Source of the DNA: CF-118 sp035934385
Lineage (GTDB): Bacteria; Chloroflexota; Dormibacteria; Dormibacterales; Dormibacteraceae
DNA length: 64,000 bases
NCBI GenBank assembly: GCA_035934385.1
Contig: DASYXY010000039.1
Location: 5,585 to 69,584, forward strand
Direction: 5' to 3'
Shown: positions 50,420 to 60,425 of the stretch, one piece after another
Position numbering within the stretch: position 1 is the stretch's first letter
Layout of the letters: every line of letters begins with the position of its first letter
Made by a program: the position numbers and the translations under genes
The notes under the pieces: generated by a model
What the model was told of the DNA's origin: nothing
The model's input: the letters and a program-made list of their open reading frames with translations, nothing else
Database searches by the model: none

Positions 50420-51001
50420 CTACGGCTTGACGCCCGACTTCCGTTTCGCAGTCGTCGATCGGTCCATAAGCGCGCCGAGCAAGTCGGTCAACATCGCGAT
50501 CACGCCTGAGCGTGGCGCGCCCAGCAGCTGCCAGGCCCGACCTAGCCCGATCGCGTAGGCGCCCAGCAGCAGAAATAGCAGGTTGTCGAGCTGGTCCGGG
50601 CTCGCACTCTGCGCGCTCCACATCTGGATCCCAATCGCCAGTTCGTAGAGGTAAACGGCCGCACTCGCGACGAACAGAAACAAGCCGCGCCACATGACGT
50701 TGGCTGCGCGCCAATGCGGCAAAAGCAGCAGGAGGCTAAGCGTCTGAATGATGGCGGCGCTCGAGATGATGACCACCACCACACCGAAAGGCACGCGCGG
50801 AATCAGGCTCGCCATGGAGATGAAGAAGATGTTGGCGAGCGCCGAGAAAGCGCTCACAGCCTGCGCCTGCCTGCCAGGTTCGGCCGCGGGCCCGAACACC
50901 CGCTCCGGGGCGATCGAGACCGAGACGAACAGCAGCCCGATCAGCCCCGCGCTGGCGGCGACGCTGGCCGTGAAGAATGGCTGAAACTCGGCCGTTACCA
51001 A
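50420..51001 (-). CDS. Multi-pass membrane protein of unknown function
   Basis: A 193-residue protein with five likely helices (about residues 8-28, 50-68, 70-95, 102-122 and 138-158) and a short basic tail. I do not recognise the family. It is 29 bases downstream of malate synthase on the same strand and probably shares its transcript. Confidence 0.65.
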   Translation of the reverse strand: MVTAEFQPFFTASVAASAGLIGLLFVSVSIAPERVFGPAAEPGRQAQAVSAFSALANIFFISMASLIPRVPFGVVVVIISSAAIIQTLSLLLLLPHWRAANVMWRGLFLFVASAAVYLYELAIGIQMWSAQSASPDQLDNLLFLLLGAYAIGLGRAWQLLGAPRSGVIAMLTDLLGALMDRSTTAKRKSGVKP

Positions 51002-51030
51002 CAGCGAAAGTCTGAGGCCTGCGCCCCCGA

Positions 51031-52625
<1,595 letters not shown>

Positions 52626-52626
<1 letters not shown>

Positions 52627-53564
52627 TAGCTGCCCGCCAGCCGTTCGACGATTGGGGCCATCTGCTCGGCCACCTCGCCAGGCACGATGACATATGTGAT
52701 GCCGTAGCGTGCTCGGCGCGCCCGGAGGTCGTCGACTATCTGGTCCACGGTGCCGAGCAGGAAGTGCGGAATGTCGAGGACCTCGTCACGCTCCATGCCG
52801 AGCCCCGACCCCATCGCATCGGCAATGCTGCCGCGGTCGTCGGTCACGGTGGCCACGAAGATCGTCACGCTCAGCTCGAGGGCATCGAAGCGGACACCCG
52901 CCGCCTCCTTGATCCAGCCCAGCTTCTCTTCCGTCGCGGAGGCCATTCCGGTGCGCACCATCTTGCGGTTGATGCGGCCCTCCTGCAGGTTGTAGTTGAC
53001 GTTGACGATGTCGGCTTCCTGCGCCGCGATGCCGAGCATTCTGCGTCCCCCGCCCCCCAGCAGGATCGGTGGGTGCGGCTTCTGCACCGGCTTCGGACTG
53101 CCCTCGAGATCCTTGACCTGGTAGTGCTTTCCTGAGAACGAGAAGCTGCCCTCGGCCATGAGGCCCTTGATGATCTGTAGGCCCTCGTGCATGCGCTCGA
53201 TGCGCGTCCCGGCGGTGTCCAGAGGTATGCCGCTCTTGTCGTAGTCGGACGTCATCCAGCCCGCGCCGAGTCCAAGGTCGAAGCGCCCTTCCGAGAGCAG
53301 GTCGAGCGTTGCGGCTTCCTTGGCAAGAACGACCGGATGGCGGTAATCGTTGTCGAACACTAGCGAGCCAACTCGAAGCCTGGTCGTCGCGTCAGCGGCG
53401 GCCATCAGCGCCGCGATCGGGCCAGGCTGGTCAGAGAAGTGATCGGGTAAGTAAAGCGCCGAGTAACCCATCGCCTCGGCGCTTCTTGCGGTTTCGCGCC
53501 ACTCGCGCGCGCTGCCTGCGTCGTGCGCTTGCACCGCGAATCGAAACGGCCGACCCTTCGACAT
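52626..53564 (-). CDS. LLM-class F420-dependent-type oxidoreductase
   Basis: A 312-residue luciferase-like TIM-barrel protein. Features of the F420-dependent LLM group are LYLPDHFSDQPGPIAALMAA near residue 37, the RHPVVLAKEAATLDLLSEGR motif (seen as HPVVLAKEAATLD), LGLGAGWMTSDY near 98 and PPILLGGGG near 165. It presumably uses F420 or FMN for a hydride transfer; substrate is unknown. It is the first gene of the operon with aceB and a membrane protein. CATACT lies nine bases before the ATG. Confidence 0.88.
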
Positions 53565-53614
53565 CAGCCGATAAGTATGGTTCGGCTCAAAGCCCGGCCC
53601 AAGAGCGCATCGGT

Positions 53615-53620
53615 TAGCAT
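53615..53620 (+). promoter_or_regulatory. Leaderless -10 box
   Basis: TAGCAT, nine bases before the ATG of the membrane protein at 53630. No convincing -35 hexamer at 17 bases. Confidence 0.4.
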
Positions 53621-53629
53621 CCTCGCCAC

Positions 53630-54178
53630 ATGGTCGACGCCATCCGCCTGGCCCGACGCCAGATCGGCGTCTGGATGGTGGCGCCGGCCGTCATCAGCTG
53701 GGCCGGGCTTTTCGGCTATCAGTGGGCCTTCTCGCTCTCGTACCGCGGCTCGATGCCGACTGTCTTCAACTACCTCTCGGGAGTGCTCGGCGACGGGATC
53801 CTCATTCCCGCCGCCAACGTTCTCGCCTACTCATTGCTGAGGCAGCTGCGGCCGGTCATCCGATGGCAGCGCCTTCCCTTGTATGCGGCCCTCGGGTTCA
53901 TCACCGCTTATGCCGCCTTCATGGCGCAGGCGGGACTCGGCATCACCAACTGGTCGATGCCCGCTCCCTATCAGTGGAGCGCCGTCGGCCAGTTCCACTT
54001 CTTCGTGCTGTGGGCCGAAGTGTCGTATCTCTACACCGCGTTTGGCATGTCGATGAACAACTGGGCGACGTTGCGCAGCGACCTGGTGGCGTGGCGATCC
54101 TTCTGGGCGGCCTGGTTCGCGATGGCGTTGTTCGGGCTGTCGCTGGCGATCGACGTCATGAGGTTCACACACTCCTAG
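53630..54178 (+). CDS. Multi-pass membrane protein of unknown function
   Basis: A 182-residue protein with four or five helices (about residues 12-32, 48-68, 82-102, 122-142 and 155-175), rich in Trp and Tyr at the helix ends. No family was recognised. It is divergent from the LLM gene and is not part of an obvious operon. Confidence 0.65.
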   Translation: MVDAIRLARRQIGVWMVAPAVISWAGLFGYQWAFSLSYRGSMPTVFNYLSGVLGDGILIPAANVLAYSLLRQLRPVIRWQRLPLYAALGFITAYAAFMAQAGLGITNWSMPAPYQWSAVGQFHFFVLWAEVSYLYTAFGMSMNNWATLRSDLVAWRSFWAAWFAMALFGLSLAIDVMRFTHS

Positions 54179-54236
54179 CGGCGCCATTGGTGTTCTGGTG
54201 CCAGCACTCAAAGACGCGTGATCAGTGAACACCGCG

Positions 54237-55121
54237 TCAGGGCTGCGGCGCCGCTTCATCGAGCAGCTGCTTCAGCCGGGATAGCGTTCGCTTTACCCGC
54301 GCAATGCGGAGGCGCCAGTACTGCCAGAACTCAAGCATGAGCCCGAAGATGGCGAGTGGATAGGGCACGACACCCCAGGCGCGAGTGGCGAAGGTCGTGC
54401 CGATCGGTGAGCCGGACAGGCGCCAGGTGATCCTGTTGTCGAGATGTCCAAGCATGACCATTTCAAGCGATGAGTCCGGCACCAATTCGTCGATCAAGTA
54501 AGTGACCGTGGTCTTTTCGGACGACTCCTGTCCCCGGAAGTCAGGTCCTGAAACAACGACAGTTACACGGCTGCCCTCCGCCAGAGGCGGTGGAGGGTCA
54601 ACTTGGACAAGGTCCGTCCACTCCCAGTATCTGGGCCAGTTCGTCGGATCGGCAAGAAAGCCGAAGACTCTTGACCTCATAGCTGATATCTCGACGCTCG
54701 CCTGAGCGTCAGTGGTCCGCTGACTGGGAGGAAGCCACCCCACAGCCCAGCCCAGATTTACAACGATCTCGGCAACTCCGAATTCAGGCGACCAAATCGC
54801 GAGGAAGCTGGCGGCCCCGACCACCGCGCTATAAAGGGCGACCAAGGACAAGTAAGCGCGTCTCCGGAGTGGGATCCGCGGAGATCGCAGTGCGCTTATC
54901 AATGCGCCCGCCGCGACTACGGTAGAAATCAGGGCCGCCAAAGCGAATGGACCGGCACGCGGCAGCGGCGCCGGTCGAAGCGCGTACGTGACAAATCCAA
55001 TGAGCGGTACGCCCGCGAGCAGCGAGACGATCGTGAGGGTTTGCAACCGCCGGTTCCAAATGAGGGCGCCGATTGCGACGCCAATCAAAACGACGGCGAT
55101 CGCGGCGGCTCCGGTTCTCAA
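54237..55121 (-). CDS. Membrane protein with C-terminal SRPBCC-like domain
   Basis: A 294-residue protein: four N-terminal helices (about residues 3-22, 27-48, 58-78 and 90-112), then a soluble domain from about 140 with the START/polyketide-cyclase pattern (VEISAMRSRVFGFLADPTNW, PPLAEGSRVTVVV, ITWRLSGSP), and a basic C-terminal helix. SRPBCC domains hold hydrophobic ligands. TTG 55121 is chosen since TACTGT lies nine bases before it and no ATG or ribosome-binding site is near. The gene is slightly less GC-rich than its surroundings. Confidence 0.7.
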   Translation of the reverse strand: MRTGAAAIAVVLIGVAIGALIWNRRLQTLTIVSLLAGVPLIGFVTYALRPAPLPRAGPFALAALISTVVAAGALISALRSPRIPLRRRAYLSLVALYSAVVGAASFLAIWSPEFGVAEIVVNLGWAVGWLPPSQRTTDAQASVEISAMRSRVFGFLADPTNWPRYWEWTDLVQVDPPPPLAEGSRVTVVVSGPDFRGQESSEKTTVTYLIDELVPDSSLEMVMLGHLDNRITWRLSGSPIGTTFATRAWGVVPYPLAIFGLMLEFWQYWRLRIARVKRTLSRLKQLLDEAAPQP

Positions 55122-55241
55122 GGACTTCTAACAGTATTCCGTCGGATGCGACCGACAGTATTTGGTGAATGCGATGGGCTCTGGACATGTCCCCTGACAA
55201 GACGGTCTGCCCAATGGTGTTGGTGTTCAAATTCGACTCGG

Positions 55242-55318
55242 TGGTGCCGAGGGCCAGATTTGAACTGGCGACACCTTGATTTTCAGTCAAGTGCTCTACC
55301 AAGCTGAGCTACCTCGGC
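55242..55318 (-). tRNA. tRNA-Phe (GAA)
   Basis: Acceptor GCCGAGG/CCTCGGC, anticodon loop CTGAAAA with anticodon GAA, T arm GCCAG-TTCAAAT-CTGGC, discriminator A and encoded CCA. Confidence 0.97.
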
Positions 55319-55385
55319 ACGGCGCGTAATTGTATCGGCGGCCCGCCGGTCGGCCGATTGGCGTCAGTGCGGAGGCGGCCTCAGC

Positions 55386-55517
55386 CTAATCGCGCCGGGA
55401 GTGGATGAACCAGCGCTCCTTGTAGTCGCTCCGGCCGTCCGAGAAGGTGGGTCTCGAGTCAGCGCCCCAGAGATACGCCGCGATCCCAAAGGCAAGCAGT
55501 ACGAGCGCCGTGAACAT
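55386..55517 (-). CDS. Possible 43-residue membrane peptide
   Basis: A 43-codon frame encodes an N-terminal helix (MFTALVLLAFGIAAYLWG) and a charged tail (DGRSDYKERWFIHSRRD). TATGCT lies six bases before the ATG, like other leaderless starts in the window, and GGAG lies between. It is just upstream of tRNA-Phe on the same strand. Function unknown. Confidence 0.5.
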   Translation of the reverse strand: MFTALVLLAFGIAAYLWGADSRPTFSDGRSDYKERWFIHSRRD

Positions 55518-55571
55518 GACTCCAGCATAGAACGCGTTTGGGACTCTTGACCCCAGACACATACTTGCCTG

Positions 55572-56090
55572 GTGATCCGGCGGGCGGTCAACACCGAGGA
55601 CGAGGCTGAGTCTCTGACACGGATACATATCGATGCGTGGAAATGGGCGTATCGAGGCATCCTGCCCGATCACTACCTCCAAGGCTTGGACCAGGAGTAC
55701 GAGCGTCGCTTGCATGTCTGGCGGCGCGTACTGGGCGCAGACGTGGCTCGATCCGCTGTCTGGGTAGCGGACGAGGGTGACGAAGCGGTCGGGTTCGCCT
55801 CGACTGGCCCATCGCGTGCCGAGGGAGCTCCACCTACCGAGGCCGAGCTGTACAGCATTTACCTGTTGGAGCGGGTCGCAGGCACCGGAGTTGGCAACGC
55901 ACTATTCACTGCTGCCAACGATGAAATGCGGAAGCAGGGCTACTTGATCGCAACCCTCTGGGTGGCTGAAGCCAACCTCCGCGCCAGGCGTTTCTACGCG
56001 CGCGAGGGCTGGACGCCTGACGGTGGCCGCATGGTCGAGCATATGGCCGGCTTCGACTTGGTTGAAGTCCGGTACCGCGTCTCTCTGTAG
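55572..56090 (+). CDS. GNAT acetyltransferase
   Basis: A 172-residue GNAT protein. The N-terminal RIHIDAWKWAYRGILPDHYL is common in a GNAT subgroup; the acetyl-CoA motif is around AELYSIYLLERVAGTGVGNA (residues 95-115), followed by LWVAEANLRARRFYAREGW. Substrate unknown. GTG 55572 starts it; no clear promoter is visible. Confidence 0.87.
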   Translation: MIRRAVNTEDEAESLTRIHIDAWKWAYRGILPDHYLQGLDQEYERRLHVWRRVLGADVARSAVWVADEGDEAVGFASTGPSRAEGAPPTEAELYSIYLLERVAGTGVGNALFTAANDEMRKQGYLIATLWVAEANLRARRFYAREGWTPDGGRMVEHMAGFDLVEVRYRVSL

Positions 56091-56115
56091 AGATCGCGGA
56101 AATTGCATGTCAGAG

Positions 56116-56189
56116 TGGGCGGTGATGGATTCGAACCAACGGCCTCCTCGGTGTAAGCGAGGCGCTCTAGCCAACTGAGCTAACCGCCC
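56116..56189 (-). tRNA. tRNA-Val (UAC)
   Basis: Acceptor GGGCGGT/ACCGCCC, D arm GCTCAGTTGGCTAGAGC, anticodon loop CTTACAC with anticodon TAC, T arm with GGTTCGAATCC, discriminator A, no encoded CCA. It lies 15 bases downstream of ctpA on the same strand. Confidence 0.97.
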
Positions 56190-56204
56190 GAAGCGCGTTC
56201 CAGT

Positions 56205-57404
56205 CTACTTAGCCGCCAGCAGGCTCAGCGCCGCCGCGAGCTGTATGTCCTTGTCGATTGCTGCTGCCGGCTGCTGCACGTCGAACTCGTCGTCGCTGTT
56301 CGCCAGGGCGACCGACAGGTCCGGCGTCAGTCCGACATGGTCGACCGTCGACCCGTCCGGAAGGAACCAGCGCTTGATCGTCAGATGGAGGTCGGAGCCG
56401 TCAGTGAGCGGGAAGTCCTGCTGCTCGGAGCCCTTGCCGAACGTCTTCGCACCCACCAGCTTCGCTCGCCTGTGCACCTGAAGCGACCCCGCGACGATCT
56501 CGGCCGCGGATGCGCTGTTGCCGTTCACGAGCACAACCAGTGGAATGGCGGCGGCCGGATGGTCCCCCGACACACTGTGGTGGTCCACCGCACCGTTGCG
56601 CCCGTGCTCCTCGAACGTCTCCCCGCTCGCGACGAAGTCGCTGATCACCGCGTCCGCCTGGTCCACGAACCCACCGGGGTTGTCGCGGAGGTCGAGCACC
56701 ATGGTCTTCGACGATGAGAGGTTCGACGTGAGCACCGACAGAAAGTCGGCGGCCGTGGACGATCCGAAGCTGAAGATGCGCACGTAGAGGACGTGGTCGC
56801 CGATCACGGTCGAGCGAACCGACGGAATCTGGATCTCGGCGCGGGTGATGTCGACGTCGAAAGTCGATGTGTCGCGTTTGACGGTAAGAGTCACCTTGGT
56901 GCCGTCAGGCCCCTGAATCAACGAAGTCGCCACGTCCGCGGTCAGGCCCTTGGCGTCGCGTCCACCGATCTTCACAATCTGGTCCCCGCTCTGCAGGCCC
57001 GCCTGCGCAGCGGGCGAGCCGGGCACGGTGCCCGTGATGACGGGGTAGCCGGACCCGAAGTTCACGTAGATCCCGATGCCCGAGTACCGCCCCTCGTAGG
57101 CCGCCTGGAGCTTCTTGTACTGGTCTGGGTCGTAGTAGGCCGAGTAGGGGTCGCCCAGGCTGGCCATCAGCCCGCGCACGCTGCCCTGCGACATCTTGGT
57201 CGTATCGAGGTTGCCATCCACATATTCGGCCTGGATGACGCGGATCGCCTCTTGCAGCTCGGTCGTGTCGACGTTGCCGGTCTGGTGATGGGCGATGTAC
57301 GGGATCCAGTCAGGAAACGCCTGGTCCGCGTACACGCCCGCGCCGAAGCCGACCAGGCCGACAACAAGGAAGGCGCCGCCCCGAAGGACGGCGCGAAGGG
57401 TCAT
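56205..57404 (-). CDS. Carboxyl-terminal processing protease (S41)
   Basis: A 399-residue S41-family serine protease. An N-terminal signal anchor (about residues 8-27) is followed by a PDZ domain (YSGIGIYVNF to LQSGDQIVKIGGRDA, about 105-190) and the protease domain. Catalytic Ser is in VNGNSASAAEI near residue 300 and Lys in TFGKGSEQQDF near 325. It should cut extracytoplasmic substrates, possibly regulators or the M23 protein encoded next to it. TAATCT lies six bases before the ATG. Confidence 0.92.
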   Translation of the reverse strand: MTLRAVLRGGAFLVVGLVGFGAGVYADQAFPDWIPYIAHHQTGNVDTTELQEAIRVIQAEYVDGNLDTTKMSQGSVRGLMASLGDPYSAYYDPDQYKKLQAAYEGRYSGIGIYVNFGSGYPVITGTVPGSPAAQAGLQSGDQIVKIGGRDAKGLTADVATSLIQGPDGTKVTLTVKRDTSTFDVDITRAEIQIPSVRSTVIGDHVLYVRIFSFGSSTAADFLSVLTSNLSSSKTMVLDLRDNPGGFVDQADAVISDFVASGETFEEHGRNGAVDHHSVSGDHPAAAIPLVVLVNGNSASAAEIVAGSLQVHRRAKLVGAKTFGKGSEQQDFPLTDGSDLHLTIKRWFLPDGSTVDHVGLTPDLSVALANSDDEFDVQQPAAAIDKDIQLAAALSLLAAK

Positions 57405-57410
57405 TTCAGC

Positions 57411-57416
57411 AGATTA
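57411..57416 (-). promoter_or_regulatory. Leaderless -10 box of ctpA
   Basis: TAATCT on the minus strand, six bases before the ctpA ATG, in the 26-base gap after the M23 peptidase gene. Confidence 0.45.
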
Positions 57417-57430
57417 CGCGGGGCCGCACG

Positions 57431-58663
57431 TCAGCAGCCAAGCCAGATGCACGGGTCCTTGGGGACGTCGTAGACCCTCACCTCGAAGTGCAGGTGTGCT
57501 CCGGTCACGTTTCCGGTAGCGCCCTCAAATGCGATCGTGGTGCCCCGGGCCACGATCATCCCGGACTGAAGCCCGGGCGCGTAGGACGCGAGGTGTGCGT
57601 AGGCCGTCGCGTACCCGTTGCCGTGGATCATCAGGACCATGTTTCCGTAGCTGTACGACGCCGGATAGAGATAGACGACGCCGGTGTCGGCGGCCACGAT
57701 CGGCGTGCCCCACGGCCCCGCGATGTCAAGGCCACGATGGAAACGGTGCGGGTACGGGCAGCTTGGGTCGTAGAGCTCGAAGTAGTAAGGCACGCACCCG
57801 AAACCCTGGGTGATGCAGCCGAAGCCACAAGCCGGCATCGGCCATGCGAAGACGCCTGACCCGCCGCCGGCTTTGATGGCGAGAGCGTCATACTGGCGCG
57901 CCAGATCGGCGACCTTGGCATCGATCGCCGCGCGCTCCGCCTGCACGAGCGCGTACTGCGCCTGAAGCTGCACCTCCAGCTGGCCGGCCAGCACGATGGC
58001 CTGCTGCTGGGTCGCCTTGTTCTTCTCGAGGTCGGCCTCCTCAGCCTGTTCCTGGAGCAGAAGGTTCTCAACCTGCGTGTGCTGCACCGCCAGGTCGGCC
58101 TGGTCCGACGTCACCTGCGTGTGCTCGACCTCGAGCACATCAAGCAGCTTGCGATCCGAGGCCGCGATCTGCTGCGCGGCCATCATTCGGTTCACCAGGT
58201 CGTCGAAGCTCGAGGCCGTCAGGACGAGCTCGACATAGTTGATCGGACCGTGACCGTCGACATACCGCATGCGCTGGTCGAGCAGCTGGTCGCGCACGGC
58301 CACGTCGGCCTGCAGCCGCGTCAGCTCGGCCTGCTTGAAGCGGATCTGCCGGTCAATGAGGTCGATCTGGGCCTTGGTCTGCGCGATGAGCGCCTGCTGG
58401 GCCGCGATCTGATTGTTCAGGTTGGAGATGAGTGCGTAGATCGCGTTGATCTGCGCCTCCACGTTATGGATCTTGTTCTGGATGTTCTGAAGCTGCTGCT
58501 GGTTGTTGACCTGCTGGTTGATGCCCGCGTTGTACGCGAGGCACGCCTGGTACACGTCGGGCGGATCGCCGGGATAGCAGTAGATGCCAGCGGTGACGCG
58601 GCTCGTGGCCGGCAACCATGCCAGCGAGGCGATCGTGATGGCGGCGATGATGCGGGACTTCAT
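57431..58663 (-). CDS. Secreted coiled-coil M23 peptidase (EnvC-like)
   Basis: A 410-residue exported protein. After a signal peptide (about residues 1-25) come long Gln-rich coiled coils (about 45-275) and a LytM/M23 domain. Zinc motifs: HRGLDIAGPWG (His and Asp near 320) and HLHFEVR near 395. A Cys-rich insert (CGFGCITQGFGC and CPYPH) precedes the first zinc His. The plan is that of EnvC/RipC-type activators or peptidoglycan endopeptidases controlled by FtsEX, whose genes lie directly upstream. Confidence 0.9.
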   Translation of the reverse strand: MKSRIIAAITIASLAWLPATSRVTAGIYCYPGDPPDVYQACLAYNAGINQQVNNQQQLQNIQNKIHNVEAQINAIYALISNLNNQIAAQQALIAQTKAQIDLIDRQIRFKQAELTRLQADVAVRDQLLDQRMRYVDGHGPINYVELVLTASSFDDLVNRMMAAQQIAASDRKLLDVLEVEHTQVTSDQADLAVQHTQVENLLLQEQAEEADLEKNKATQQQAIVLAGQLEVQLQAQYALVQAERAAIDAKVADLARQYDALAIKAGGGSGVFAWPMPACGFGCITQGFGCVPYYFELYDPSCPYPHRFHRGLDIAGPWGTPIVAADTGVVYLYPASYSYGNMVLMIHGNGYATAYAHLASYAPGLQSGMIVARGTTIAFEGATGNVTGAHLHFEVRVYDVPKDPCIWLGC

Positions 58664-58673
58664 CTGGTGCTGA

Positions 58674-59570
58674 CTACAGCCTCACGAAACGGCGGACGCC
58701 AATATAGCTTCCGAGCGCGCCAAGCAGAGCCCCTCCAAGCAGCAAATCGCGGGCCAGGCTCGAGATGAATGTCGGGTCGTATGTGAGCGGTATGAAGGTG
58801 ATGTCCGCGCTGAAACGCGAGACCGCGGGCGGATACGAGATCACGAGCAGCGACAGGGCGATCGCAGCGGCTATGACCCCGGTCATCACGCCCTCGAGCA
58901 CGAAGGGCCCACGCACGAACCATTCGGTCGCGCCGACGAGCTTCATGACCTCGATCTCCTTGCGCCGGTGATACACAGCGGTCCGGATCGTGTTCATCAC
59001 GATGACGACGGAGACGACGACCAGGATCGCCATCAGGCCGATGCCAGCGAGGCTAAGCCACTGCGACAGCTGCAGCATCCTCGTGACGAACTCACCCTGG
59101 TAGTTGGTCGGATCCGTCGGATCCACTCCGGGCCATTGCCGCGCCATAGCATCGATGGCCCCCACATCACTCAGGGACCGCACCCGAACTTCTAGCTTCG
59201 CGTCTAGCGGATTGCCCTCGATCTGCTGCGAAAGCACGGCGTTGTTCGGGTCGGCTATGAACTGCGCCAGCGCTTCTTCCTTGGTGACGAACTTCACGGT
59301 CGCCACGCGCGTGTCGCCCTGCAGCTGCTGCTGGAACGTGTACACCGTCGTGAGGGGCGTGTCGTCCGCGATGTTGATGGACATCTCGCTGACCTTGTCG
59401 CGGAAGCCGTCGAGCACTTGCGAGAACGCGTGGCCCACGAGCAGGTTCACCCCGGCGAGAATCAGGATGAGCGTGATCGAAACCACCGCGGCCAAACTGA
59501 CCGCGAGGTTGCGCCAGAAGCTCTGCCAGGCGCTATTGAGCGCGAATCTGAGATTTCGAAGAATCGTCAT
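58674..59570 (-). CDS. ftsX: Cell division protein FtsX
   Basis: A 298-residue ABC-type permease-like protein with four helices: one at about residues 22-45, an extracytoplasmic domain of about 120 residues, and three C-terminal helices (about 172-195, 222-245 and 270-292). It passes the FtsE ATPase cycle to a cell-wall hydrolase outside the membrane. ATG 59570 lies inside the ftsE end, a 38-base overlap. The M23 peptidase gene follows after ten bases. Confidence 0.93.
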   Translation of the reverse strand: MTILRNLRFALNSAWQSFWRNLAVSLAAVVSITLILILAGVNLLVGHAFSQVLDGFRDKVSEMSINIADDTPLTTVYTFQQQLQGDTRVATVKFVTKEEALAQFIADPNNAVLSQQIEGNPLDAKLEVRVRSLSDVGAIDAMARQWPGVDPTDPTNYQGEFVTRMLQLSQWLSLAGIGLMAILVVVSVVIVMNTIRTAVYHRRKEIEVMKLVGATEWFVRGPFVLEGVMTGVIAAAIALSLLVISYPPAVSRFSADITFIPLTYDPTFISSLARDLLLGGALLGALGSYIGVRRFVRL

Positions 59571-60276
59571 GGTATCTGCCTGATCTGTCGTCCCTCGCTA
59601 TCTGTCCTGCGTCGATCGCTACCACGCGCCTGCGCAGCAGGTCGACGATTTCGCGGTTGTGGGTCGCCATCACGACGGTCGCGCCGCGTGCATTGATGCG
59701 CATGAAGAGCTGCATGATCTCCCACGCGGTGGCCGGGTCGAGGTTGCCTGTCGGCTCGTCGGCGATGATGAGGCTCGGCGCGTGCACGAGCGCACGCGCG
59801 ATCGCGACGCGCTGCTGCTCGCCACCAGATAGGTTCGCCGGATAGGTGAGCTCCTTGCCCGAGAGTCCAACCGTGTCCAGTGCCTCAGCCACGCGGGTGC
59901 GTATGAAAGCGTCGGGCTGGCCGTGGACCCGAAGCGCGAAGGCCACGTTCTCGTAGATGGTCAGGTTCGGAAGCAGCTTGAAGTCCTGGAAGACGAGGCC
60001 GACCTTGCGGCGGTAGGAGGGCAGCTGCCGGCGCTTCATCCGGCCGAGCTCCACGCCGTCGACGAAGATCTTGCCCCTGGTCGGCTTCTCCTCGCGGATC
60101 AAGAGCCTCACGAGCGTGGACTTGCCGGCCCCGGAAGGCCCGACCAGGAACATGAAGTCCCCCTCGGGCACGACCAGGTTGACGTCGCGGAGGGCTTCGG
60201 TGCCGGTCGGATACCGCTTCCACACATGCTGGAAGCTGATGACCGGCCGGGCGGTGAAATCCGGTGTTAGAACCAT
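59533..60276 (-). CDS. ftsE: Cell division ATP-binding protein FtsE
   Basis: A 247-residue ABC ATPase: Walker A GPSGAGKST near residue 46, Q-loop VFQDFKLL, signature LSGGEQQRVAIARAL near 150, Walker B LIIADEPTGNLD. TIYENVAFALRVHG and the ATHNREIV switch region are typical for FtsE. The C-terminal 20 or so residues are hydrophilic and extend over the ftsX start. ATG 60276 is the natural start; upstream is promoter DNA. Confidence 0.95.
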   Translation of the reverse strand: MVLTPDFTARPVISFQHVWKRYPTGTEALRDVNLVVPEGDFMFLVGPSGAGKSTLVRLLIREEKPTRGKIFVDGVELGRMKRRQLPSYRRKVGLVFQDFKLLPNLTIYENVAFALRVHGQPDAFIRTRVAEALDTVGLSGKELTYPANLSGGEQQRVAIARALVHAPSLIIADEPTGNLDPATAWEIMQLFMRINARGATVVMATHNREIVDLLRRRVVAIDAGQIARDDRSGRYHDDSSKSQIRAQ

Positions 60277-60336
60277 AAGCTGAGTCTTTTGCTGTGACGT
60301 CAGGCGCCGGCGGGCGCGCTGGGCTAGGTCGCGGGC

Positions 60337-60366
60337 AGTATAGCTCACACGGCCCAGAAGCTCCAA
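60337..60366 (-). promoter_or_regulatory. Promoter of the ftsEX operon
   Basis: Minus strand TTGGAG (60361-60366), an 18-base spacer and TATACT (60337-60342), giving a leader of about 55 bases before ftsE. Confidence 0.6.
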
Positions 60367-60425
60367 TCGGGAGGTCCCCACCAGCACCGGGGCTATCTAA
60401 CGTAGCCGCCGGGTTTTGCTTGCGG

